Shown piece after piece: positions 47,614-57,186 of a DNA stretch of 64,000 nt. The stretch's first letter is position 1; every line of letters starts with the position of its first letter. The notes beneath the pieces were generated by a model that was given only the letters and a program-made list of their open reading frames with translations, made no database searches and was not told where the DNA came from. Origin of the DNA: Helichrysum umbraculigerum (lineage: Eukaryota; Streptophyta; Magnoliopsida; Asterales; Asteraceae); NCBI GenBank assembly GCA_949592205.1, contig CATIUR010000001.1:73691059-73755058 (forward strand). Direction: 5' to 3'. A program made the position numbers and the translations under genes.

Positions 47614-48302
47614 TGTTAGTCCCTGTTTAACTTAATAAACAATCTTACGTAATAAGCCTTGAATATATTATTGAGAAGTTGCGGAATCACACTCAATAAT
47701 ATTAAGAAGATCAACAAATATTAATTAATATGATGAACACAATAATATACCAAAAGCTTCAATCTTATTAATGATATAAGACGAATACACTTGATGTATT
47801 AGGGTTACAGAAAACCTTGAAGCTGCGCAATTAACATTAACCTATCTAGGTCTAAAGGATCTCTATTTATAACACATAGAGTCCTATACAATCTCCTACG
47901 AATATGGAATAAAATAACTTCCATAACCGACTCATACTTATCACAAAATCATAAACAGTTGTAACTACCATTCTGAAGTAAACAGTTGTAACTGTTACAC
48001 ATTCAGTGGTAACTGCTTCACTTGTAATATAAGACTAAGTACAAATATATAATCAGTGTTAACTGTTTCATATATAACTAACAGTTACAAATACATAAGC
48101 AGTTTTAACTACTTACAGACACATAACTATCAGTTGTAATCTATCTTCAATCAGTTGTAACACTTGTCTTCTCTTCAGTTTTCTTCTATCAGTTGTAACT
48201 TCGTAAAGACAGTTTTAACCTTTAAAACAAACAGTTTTAATCACTTATACTATGTCTTCATCAACAACTTCAACTCAGACCTGAAACAGTTTTGACCCAA
48301 CA
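47614..48302 (-). repeat. 5' LTR of the Sirevirus-like element
   Basis: 689 bp, the same length as the 3' LTR, with the same TATA box (about 47864-47872) and CAGTnnTAAC array (47956-48250). Confidence 0.93.
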
Positions 48303-48307
48303 CTAGA

Positions 48308-48758
48308 AATCATGATTACAATTTGTAAAAGAAAAGTGGGATAAGAGGTTAGGTTTAGAGGGTGGTGTGTTTAATTTAGATAGGGGTGAGCACAAAAACC
48401 GTTTAACCGAACCATAACCAAATTAACCGCTAAACCGATCCGTTTTAACCGCTTAACCACACAAACCGACGGTTCGGTTATGTAAAATGAATTTAACTGC
48501 ATGTGGTGGTTCGGTTACGGTTAATGTCCGTAACCGATCCACCATTAACCGCCCCGCTTCAAACATTTAACTTGTTGTTTTTATTAGATTAAATAAATAT
48601 ATTAATATATATTATTCTCATTTTTATTCTTATTGTGTCAAAAATTAAGAAATAGATACAATTTAATTTTTGTATTAATGATTTTGGACTTTTATTGTAC
48701 TGCTTTGGACTTTTTTAATGGACCAAAAAGGTTTATAAATAACTCCGTAATATATAAC
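48308..48758 (+). repeat. Tandem duplication, copy 2, second part
   Basis: It continues the copy interrupted at 26043 and matches 23433-23885. It ends where the 48759 LTR begins, so the rest must lie right of the window. Confidence 0.85.
48381..48758. mobile_element. Non-autonomous hAT element, second copy, cut by an LTR element
   Basis: Starts TAGGGGTGAGCAC after the same AATTTAGA flank (48373-48380) and matches the first 378 bp of 23506-24296 before the LTR element interrupts it. Confidence 0.83.
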
Positions 48759-49629
48759 TGACGTCGCCCGATAAGTCAGGTTCGTTTTAGTTCACGCGAG
48801 TGAACCTGTCCTCGTCGTCAAAGGACTCGTCCGGACAAATCAGGCGGGCGTCGTGGGTAAGTTTTAAAATTTATAATATGCGGGGCTCAACTTATAGGTA
48901 CTACCTACTACACTGGGTGAGTAAGCAGCAAGTATAACTCGAGGTCGTTCTTTAATCGGAGCGAATTGAAACAAAGCTTAGGCCAAAGATAAGGTTTACT
49001 ATTAGGATGGGTTGTGTAGATAGGTAGATTTTGTTTGTTTAGTTTTCTAGTAAATTAATTGACTAAATGCAGAAAAGTAAAATAGAGATGAGAATCGGTA
49101 ATTAGCTAGATAGATAGAGAATGCGGCTGTTGAAGTTTCAATAATCAGTTGTTGGGATGATGTTCATTATAAAGGTGATTAGGGACTTGATTAATTAACA
49201 GACAGATGCACTACAGGTGTAAACGCAAGGACCCTACTTGTTTCGGTCAGACCTACATAAGTATGTCACTGAGTACCTACGTTATCGTGATTCTGATCAG
49301 AACAGACTATCCGACCCCCCACACATGTCTTTGTAGAGACAGCGACCCTTGAAGGGTGCAGGAATAAGGTGACAGGCTGCCCATTGGGTTATTCCGACCT
49401 TTCTTAACACCTAACTACAACTGCTATTTATTTAACCATGTACTAATTATAAACCTATTATTTCAAACTATCAGTTTTGTAGAGTCTAGGGGTTTTAAGA
49501 ATCTTGAACCACTGCTGGGCTTGACTTTCATCTCTAGACTCATGCCTTAGGTTTTATAAGATTAATTACTTCTGTCATGATCTAGAACTCTCCTTTGCGA
49601 TCAGTCATTCGTCCCTAGACATACTTAAC

Positions 49630-49945
49630 GGTGTACAGTGCACTTTTCCACAGCGGTTGCTAACCCTGAGTACTATTACGGTGTACAGTAATGCCGTATA
49701 ATCGGGGATCAGTCTACCGTGTACTCCAACAGTCCCATGGTTCAACCAATTCTAGATACTATTACAGTGTACAGTGCTTACAGCATTTCCACGGCTTTAT
49801 AACTAGAACTGATCTCACCGCGTATAACTATTTTTCCACAGATTAACCAATTCTAACTATAGACACGGTGTACTTTAGTTACTGTATTTCCACAGTGTTT
49901 TCGTAACCAGAGGTAGGCCTACGGTGTACTCGGCATTTCCACAGC
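49630..49945. repeat. ACGGTGTAC / TTTCCACAG alternating array in the LTR
   Basis: At least six blocks alternate ACGGTGTAC (or TACAGTGTAC, ACCGTGTACT) with TTTCCACAG/TTTCCACGG, spaced 20-70 bp. It lies downstream of the TATA box in element sense, so it would be transcribed. Confidence 0.68.
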
Positions 49946-50705
49946 TTTATGATGTCTAGACCATATTCTAGGGTTTCTAGGTAGTCCACAGTGATGGTAC
50001 CAACGGCTTTTCTCAGGCTTCCACGGTTGTACTCCACCAATGGTGTTTCCATCGCTATACCTAATACTTTAGCCGAATTACAGTAACAGACACGGCTTCG
50101 TACGATAACACAGATAACAAACTACCGTATCTAGAGGTGATCAGTTTCTAAACCTAAGTAGCAGTCACGCGAAGGACTGGAAAGGGTGATCCATAACTAA
50201 GTCTAGATGCATGATAAGTTTGAACATAATAAAGTTTAATAATTCCCAATCACATATTTTAAATAAAGATTAATTTAACATCATCCCTACGTCTAATTAT
50301 CTACATTTCAACAACCGCAATAGTACACTACTCAGTAATCATGGCAATACATATAGCACACATCATACAAATAAGCAGAAATAATTCAGACATAATATAA
50401 GTATGAGAGGATAGATATCACCAGAAATTCGAGCAGAGTAATATTGAGAAATGCGTAGTTTTGCACCAAGAATGCTTTTACACCGTGATTACAACGCCTT
50501 GCTTTTCTCTTCTCTACCTCTAACTAACTAAATATCTACTTCTCTCTAGAGAGAGAAAGCTCTAGAGAGAGAAACCAAAACTACAAGCTAAAAATAAAAA
50601 CAACAAAATAAAATAAAAGAGAAGTGTGAAAATGAGAAGAGAATTGGATGAATGATGAATGAAGTGTGTTGAAATGAGGAGGTGAAGGTTGGTATTTATA
50701 GATTT

Positions 50706-50995
50706 GTCTCAACCGTATTCCTCAACCGTATTTCCACCTCCAAAATCTCAGCCGTATTTCCCTCCCGTATCAAGATTGCACCTTGGATGACCAAAACACA
50801 CGATACGGTTGAATTTGGCCGTATACGGGAGAGATTGGCCGTATCGGGGGAGGGACAAGGCCGGATACGGGGGAATTTGCCCGTATACGGCTGGGACAAG
50901 GCCGTATACGCCCAAGATTGGCCGTATACGGTCAAGCCTTGGCCGTATACGGCTGGGTTTGGCCGTATTCACCTTGTCTCTCCCGTATCGCGGTC
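50706..50995. repeat. GGCCGTATACGG motif array at the LTR promoter
   Basis: About fifteen CCGTAT or CCGTATACGG copies, most as TTGGCCGTATACGG with the perfect 10-bp palindrome CCGTATACGG, fill 290 bp directly upstream (minus sense) of the TATA box at 50691-50700. Confidence 0.85.
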
Positions 50996-51354
50996 CGTCG
51001 GTTGCTTGTGATCTTCGTTTGGGCGTATCTTCTTCATCGTGCGTCCGTTTTCAACGTTCTTTATATCCACGCGACCGTCAACTCCTAACGAACATAATGA
51101 CATAAGTTAGAGGTCACAATTCTTAGTTTTGCTCAAAAAGTGTTGGAACGTGTGAACTAAAGATTCGTTGACCGTTTATGCTCCTTTTTTCACGTTTTTC
51201 GTAACATTTTCAATGGTTTTATAAATATCGCTTCCGTTTTGACTTAGTTAACAAAATATCATAATATTTGACATTATTGGTGTGGTTTTGCTAACTTTGA
51301 GTCTAAAATGCGGGAAATAACATAAGTAAAAACATGACTTTTTACGTGTTATCA

Positions 51355-51372
51355 AATATCCCACACTTAGAA
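51355..51372 (-). other. Polypurine tract of the Ogre/Tat/Athila-like element
   Basis: The minus strand reads TAAGTGTGGGATATT against the LTR. Similar AAGTGTGGGAT copies recur near 53058, 53126 and 53193. Confidence 0.68.
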
Positions 51373-52032
51373 CTTTGCTTGTCCTCAAGCAAGCTTGAAA
51401 ATTCTCACCTGCTAAGAGTTTTTGAAAATAATAGTTTTAGGCTTTTGACATAAAATACTTTGAGATTAGTCATTTGTCAGCCATTGGATAAATCTTTTCA
51501 GAAAGCAAGCATCATTAGAACAGTCACCCCTTAGATTTGAAATGTTAGCCCTGGCATACTTTCACAATTCTCGATGGATATTGTACATGACTAGGCGATC
51601 TCACTAGGTGGTCACTCAATTCACTCAGAAGTGTTTCGGGTTACCTATCATTCTAAACAAACGAAATCGCTCATAAAGCCAGTCATGCATTTGCTTCTCG
51701 TCATAGGCTTGATCGAGAATCGGATCTCCACCACTTCGATGAGAACGGTGCTAATCATCCCAGGACATCCAAATGGGTTGTGATGTTTGGTGAGGTTTAA
51801 AGGGAATGGTATAGAAGGGGAATTGGTTTTAAATAAAAGGGTTTTGCTTATCTTAGGCATTCTTAAACTTATGAAAAATTTTATTTAGATAAATTTTTTT
51901 TAATGAAAACGGAAACGGATAATGATAAGGGAGCGAGATAGCTATTATGACTTCTATCTCTTGGAAACACACGGAAGATTTTTGAAATTTTTAAGAGAGC
52001 AGAGTTTCGGGAGAATTCGAAGCACTTAGCTT

Positions 52033-52112
<80 letters not shown>

Positions 52113-53635
52113 TTTTTCTTTTTTTTTCGTTTCTTTTCTTTTCTACTTTTCTATATTTTTGTCTTAGAATTTCTTTGCCAAGGAATTTCTAAGGAATTTT
52201 CAAATTTATTCACCGTCCCTTATTTGAGATCTTTTCTGTCTTTCATTTTTCACACTTTTGACAATTTCGAATTTACTTGGTGCCAATTTTTCGCACCACA
52301 AGACTCTCGATTTTTGAGTATTCATCATAGAAACGCACACGAGGAGTTTTGAGTAAACACGATTTTTGTGAATTTTGAGTGAAAGCAAAAAGAATATCTA
52401 AATATCGTTTTTCAAAAATTTAAAAATTTCTAAGATAAGATTTGGTGGGTGTGGAAGTGAATAGGTTGAAAATTTGGGTTTTAATGAAACGAAAAGGCTA
52501 AGGCTCAACAGGGTTTTCTAGGCGGATCATCAACACTTAAAATGAGTGTTGGAAGGGTTTTGGGCTGGAAAAAATGGTTTTAAAGAAAAAGGGTTAATCC
52601 TAGGGAATGTCAAGGTCATCTGATTGCACCTACACCGCGTACGACGCTCATCGGTGTGGTCTCGAAACGTATACCAAGAGCAAGTTCTAATTCAAAGCAA
52701 AAGCATCGGCACACACATCAATTGAAAGTGAAGTATTAAAGATGAATGCTTATTGGGCTCAAGTACCTCACTGCAAAAGGGGGTGTATGTGCCTAGCCTT
52801 GCGATGCTCATGGATTAACATTTCATTTCTAAGGAATTCGTATTCTAACTTATCTTACTTTCCAAAGCAATTTATTTAATTTCTGACAAATAACCTTTCG
52901 CAAAAAATATTTTAAGTCAAAAAAATTTAAAAAATTTTAGCAGAAATGAGGTTTTGATGAAAAATTTAAGCTTAATGGGTTTTAAGCTTATTTTTATTTG
53001 TAGCTTACTTTGGACAAGCAAACAAAGCCAAAATACGGTATATCATACCGTGTATCCCACACTTAGAGGAACATTGTCCCTAATGTTCACAAACTAAGCA
53101 TAAAATTCTTCTTTGCAGAAGAATCCCACACTTAAAGCTTGATTATATTTTGGAACTTTGTTTCTAAGTTGTTTTGATTTATGGGATTTATAATCCCACA
53201 CTTAAAAATTTAAGCATAAAGGATAACGGTATAGATATATTATGATATTTAATAACCACTAGGAAAAAGAACGAAAAACTCCCCTAAGACAGAATGAGAC
53301 GGTTGTTTGATAGATTTGGGTGTGTAGACAGCAGTTGGAGAATCTAGCGTCGTTCAACCCGAATCTTGCGTGATTTGCGCGTCGTCTTATATATCCTTGG
53401 AGAACTTCAATTTTATTCGCATTTTTTCTTTATTCAAAAGCAAAATAAACATAACATCAGTAAATAAACTAAGATAATATGATAAATAAAAGCAGATAAA
53501 TCCAACCAAATCATTGGTTGGTCCCAAAATATATCCGCCGAATCACAATACTGATACAGTCATCCAAAATATCAAGTGATAGTACAGTCATCCAACATAA
53601 GTAATAATAAGATAAAGAGTGATAGATAAGTGGAA
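51373..53635 (-). other. Non-coding 3' region of the Ogre/Tat/Athila-like element
   Basis: No supported gene. It holds a (TA)n tract (about 52037-52104) running into a T-rich stretch (to about 52150), and three further AAGTGTGGGA copies clustered at 53058-53200, one of them preceded by the GAACATTAGGGACAATGTTC palindrome. Confidence 0.6.
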
Positions 53636-55033
53636 TCAAGGAAGAGGAGGGTCCTGATCCGGTGGTGACTCATGGAGAGTAGGAAGAGAGCTGCCTGCTG
53701 CCTGCTGGGTGACGGAGTGCTGTCCACTCGATGCCATGCGGGATACTGACCCCGATGATGCGGCCTGCTGCTGCTCTGGATGTAGTGGATACAAATGGAA
53801 GTTCGAATCAAGGCCCATATCTCCTATGTCAGCTGATCCGAGAGGGAAGTCACGCAGAGCCTGTGCCAAGTGAACCGGTGGCAAGTCTGAGGATGGAACA
53901 GGGGTGGTGTCAAGTAACCCTGTCAATCCAGAACCTGTAGGTCCAGTAGTGAAGGCTGGCACATAGTCTGTATGCATCTGCTCATGTGTCTGATCCTCCT
54001 CGTGCTCATGTAATGGCTCCATCTGAATATCCAAACCCTGCCCTGACTGCGGTGAATCTGTCTTTGAAGATGTATCTGTATCTGATGCAGCAGACTCGGC
54101 TGGTCGCGGACGGGTGACAACCCGTGAAGATGGCTGTAGGATAATCTGTGGATCATGCGGCTCACGTGTGGTGGTGGTGTGAACAGAGAATACCGGCTCA
54201 GGTGGTGGTATACATGAAGATTGGCGAGCCCTAGGTGGAATCCCTGTGGTGGTAGTAAGTGTGATAGCTGTAGTGGGGTGAGGTGATGTGATGGTAGGTA
54301 TGGTGGTGGTGAATGGAGTCATGGTGAATGTATGGAGTGGTGATGTGGAGAAGTCGGGTGGTAGTGGACCGCAGATCCAAGTCGGTGGAGCTGGTGTAGG
54401 AAATCCAAACTCATGAGCTAGGTATGTATCCATAGTGTGTCTCTGCTGAAGCATGTGTAGCATACCATAGAAAAGCTCAGATGATGGTGGATCTCCCCAG
54501 TGAAACACTCTTGGTTGAGGAGCAGGTGTACTCTGAATCTCCACATCAGGAACTGACGTCTCTCCTGTCTCAGGTTCATGATGGACCTCATTCCTTTGCT
54601 CCCTATGCACCGTGCTATCATCAAACTCAATCCTAGCTCTCTTACTCTTCGGAGGTCTCATAGAAACTCCCGGAATCAGCGGACCATCTTTCCAGCGGAT
54701 ATCACCATTCAGATCTTTTTCCAATATCCAAACTTTTATCATGTAGTTCATATCATATGGCTGCGACTCCTTGCCCTCCATCTCAGTCAATCTGCTAATC
54801 ACATCACTAGTCAAAAGCCCCATCTTTCTAACTAGCTTTGTAATGATAGCTCCCATGTAAACAGTCTCAGACTCAGAATAAGCAGACTCAGTGAGAAGAC
54901 GATCAGCAACCAAATAGGCAACATTCACATGCTCATTCTCAATGATACTCTTGATGATCAACAAGTCTTTCTGGCCAACAGCTCCTTTTGTCTTCCTTTT
55001 ACCTCGAATACAACAAGCAAGAAGATTATGAAG
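53636..55033 (-). pseudogene. C-terminal part of an Athila ORF1-like protein, split by the gag-only element
   Basis: It continues in frame from 61070-61600 once the 6,031-bp nested element plus 5-bp TSD (6,036 bp, a multiple of three) are discounted. It begins with the LHNLLACCI block and a VGQKDLLIIKSIIENEHVN helix-rich part, resembling the plant retrotransposon ORF1 (Athila) family. It then becomes a Pro/Thr/Ser/His/Gln-rich tail of 300 residues. No catalytic motif or transmembrane segment is seen. The function of this family is unknown. Confidence 0.68.
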
Positions 55034-55038
55034 CACAT

Positions 55039-55500
55039 TGATAGTCCCTTGCCGTGGGATCTGATCGGATCGTTTGATTGATTGCTATTGCGGAATGATA
55101 AACAATCAATATAATGAATCACGAACACAAACGATTCTATAACGTTTTCTGTATATTGACAATTGAAGTATAATCGTTACAATCACCAAACACGATTTCT
55201 CTGCCTCTCTCACACCAAAAACGGCACACACTCTCTTCACTATGTCCAGCCCTAAAACTGAGGTTTAACTCACTATATATATCGACCTAATGGGCCCTGC
55301 GACGTTAGGCCCAACGTCGCAGGCCAGGCCCAATGCGACGTAGCCCATGTCGTCGCAGGCCCAATTACAATGTCACCATTCTATGTATATTTCATTTACA
55401 GACTCGAATACACACTCTAAACACTATACATTCGTAGACTAATTGACTTTGACAATTACAATAGTTTGACCAACTGACTGACACACAAAATGCATCAACA
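55039..55500 (-). repeat. 3' LTR of the gag-only element
   Basis: TGATAGTCCC to GCATCAACA. A minus-strand TATA box (TATATATA, 55274-55282) is preceded in element sense by four GCGACGT/ACGTCGC or GTCGTCGC sites (55297-55361). Confidence 0.95.
55297..55361. repeat. TGCGACGT/ACGTCGCA cluster at the gag-only LTR promoter
   Basis: TGCGACGT (55298), AACGTCGCAGG (55313), TGCGACGTAG (55334) and GTCGTCGCAGG (55350) lie just upstream of the TATA box, alternating with GGCCCAA. Direct and inverse copies can pair. Confidence 0.8.
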
Positions 55501-55520
55501 AACTCCCCCTTGTCATCAGC
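55501..55520 (-). other. Polypurine tract of the gag-only element
   Basis: Minus strand GACAAGGGGGAGTT directly against the LTR. Similar AGGGGGAGT copies occur near 55583 and 56820 inside the element. Confidence 0.78.
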
Positions 55521-57186
55521 TTGGTCAAATAAGTCTTCAATTAGTCTTCATCAACAAACTCTTTCATGTCTTTGACAATCAGAAACTCCCCCTTTGAGAT
55601 AGCATGGTCTTCAAAGAAATCTTGGTGTCCAAATTCATGTGACTGACACAAATTTATCATACAATAAGATCTTCAAACTCAGTGACCATCTCTCAATCAT
55701 CAACAGCTTCTCCGATAGAATTATCTTCACAATCTTTGGAGAATAACCGACATCCTTTACATCTTCAATATTTGACTTTAACAAGATATGTGATGTTTGA
55801 AGAAAATAACATAGAAATAAAATCTTTTTGTATTTTCTTTCTAAATGAAAAGTAAAGAACGAAGATTAAAATAAATTGGGGATAGGATTGTTTTAAGTCT
55901 GCTTAGGGATCATATCAGACCAACATGCAATTATTAGGGAATAGTAAGTGTTATTTCGATCATCAGTATATTTGTCCACTTTAAACTTACTTGACATATT
56001 TAAAGCACCTTTTATAAAAATTAGTTCAAGACGATCATCGGTATTGTTTGTCCACTTAAACATGTTACATCCGTATCTGTGAGCTAACCTTTATTGTTAG
56101 TATGAATATTAATTTTGAGAAACCTATTATATGATATACTGATAAACTTCAGTAAAACAAACACTGCATATTCACACAAGGTAGAGATTACAAGACCAAG
56201 TTTATCTCGGTTTTCTCGTAACATACACTTGATATTTATATTTAGACATACATCAAACCGACTATGAAGATACTAGTGGCCCCAGATCTGTACTTAGTAC
56301 AACAGAGGGTCCCTTAGTATGAACATAACAAGTTTGAGACTATTTGCATAACTAATGGATTCAGGTCTGTACGAGAGTACAACAATAGTCACCATTAGTT
56401 AGGCGAATAACCATATTAACACTATATGCCCATTTTACATTTACATAATTATGACAGTGTATGATAGTACTTCCATTTATCAATTAAGACTTATGTCATA
56501 CATCATATAACATTTTTCACAAAGTAATAGACAAGTTTTATTATTACTTCTTACTTACTCACAAACCGGTGTGTAGCATGCCTACCAATACATCGTATAA
56601 TGAAGCCAATGTTTATAGAAGATGTGTTAAATATACCAGATAAACCTACTGACACATCAAACATAAACCTTAAAATTTCCATTTTTATGCATATCACCCG
56701 ATGTACTATCATATCCCAAGTTGTTTTACAAACACACAATCCAACATCTTTTCAAGAATTAAGAATCTTGCTGTTCACATTTCTGAATTAAATAATCAGA
56801 ATTTTGAATATTCAGAATTACTCCCCCTGAACAGCAAATTCTTATATCCTATCCAAAAATACTCCCCTTAAACATTAAACATATTTTTGTGTTTTTTTTT
56901 TAATTGAATAAATTTCGCAACATTGCATTTCTTTAATACTAAAAAGTATAAAGAATGGCTGTTGCACTAATAATTTAATTTAAAATAAAAGTTTCAAAAT
57001 CACATATCAAGTCAAATCAAATCCTTTTAACGCTTTTACCACCTCGAAACTTCAATAAACTCATCCAAATCACAACTCATCACACATAACCACCATGACA
57101 AAATCTTTCAAAAATGTTCACATCCTTGCAGTCACTAAAAATATTAGCTATTAAAACCTGACTGCACCACCACAAACAATTAAACG
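55521..57186 (-). other. Non-coding region replacing pol in the gag-only element
   Basis: About 1.7 kb without any RT, integrase or protease similarity in any frame. It contains extra polypurine-like CTCCCCCT copies and a pair of similar passages around 55915-56050 (GATCATCAGTATATTTGTCCAC and GATCATCGGTATTGTTTGTCCAC). Confidence 0.65.

Larger units (their letters stand above)
26044..48302 (-). mobile_element. Sirevirus-like Ty1/copia element, split by a Tekay insertion
   Basis: Two 689-bp LTRs (26044-26732, 47614-48302) differ at four positions by eye. CTAGA flanks both ends (26039-26043, 48303-48307), so the insertion is unambiguous. Minus-strand order: primer site, gag with two knuckle regions, protease, integrase, RT, RNase H, a third ORF, polypurine tract, 3' LTR. 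Integrase before RT marks Ty1/copia. The extra ORF after RNase H and the long gag fit the Sirevirus (SIRE/Maximus) lineage. Without the 10.4-kb nested element it is about 11.8 kb. Several stops and a frameshift make this copy non-autonomous. Confidence 0.9.
48759..51354 (-). repeat. 3' LTR of the Ogre/Tat/Athila-like element (2,596 bp)
   Basis: On the minus strand it starts TGATAACACGTAAAAAG at 51354 and ends CGGGCGACGTCA at 48759, where it breaks the hAT copy (flank ATAAC, TSD partner not in window). A minus-strand TATA box TATAAATACC lies at 50691-50700. It contains two motif arrays (49630-49945 and 50706-50995). Near its 3' end a small stem-loop TTCAC-GCGA-GTGAA lies at 48791-48804. Confidence 0.78.

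Noticed and set aside
48800..48870. Hammerhead-ribozyme-like string on the minus strand near the LTR end (CTGATTTGTCCGGACGAG)
   Set aside because: Helix II-like GTCC/GGAC is present but has no loop, and the core differs from CUGAUGA and GAAA at several required bases.
52206..53635. Possible host genes in the 51.4-53.6 kb stretch
   Set aside because: Only short ORFs in AT-rich 3' non-coding sequence of the Ogre-like element.
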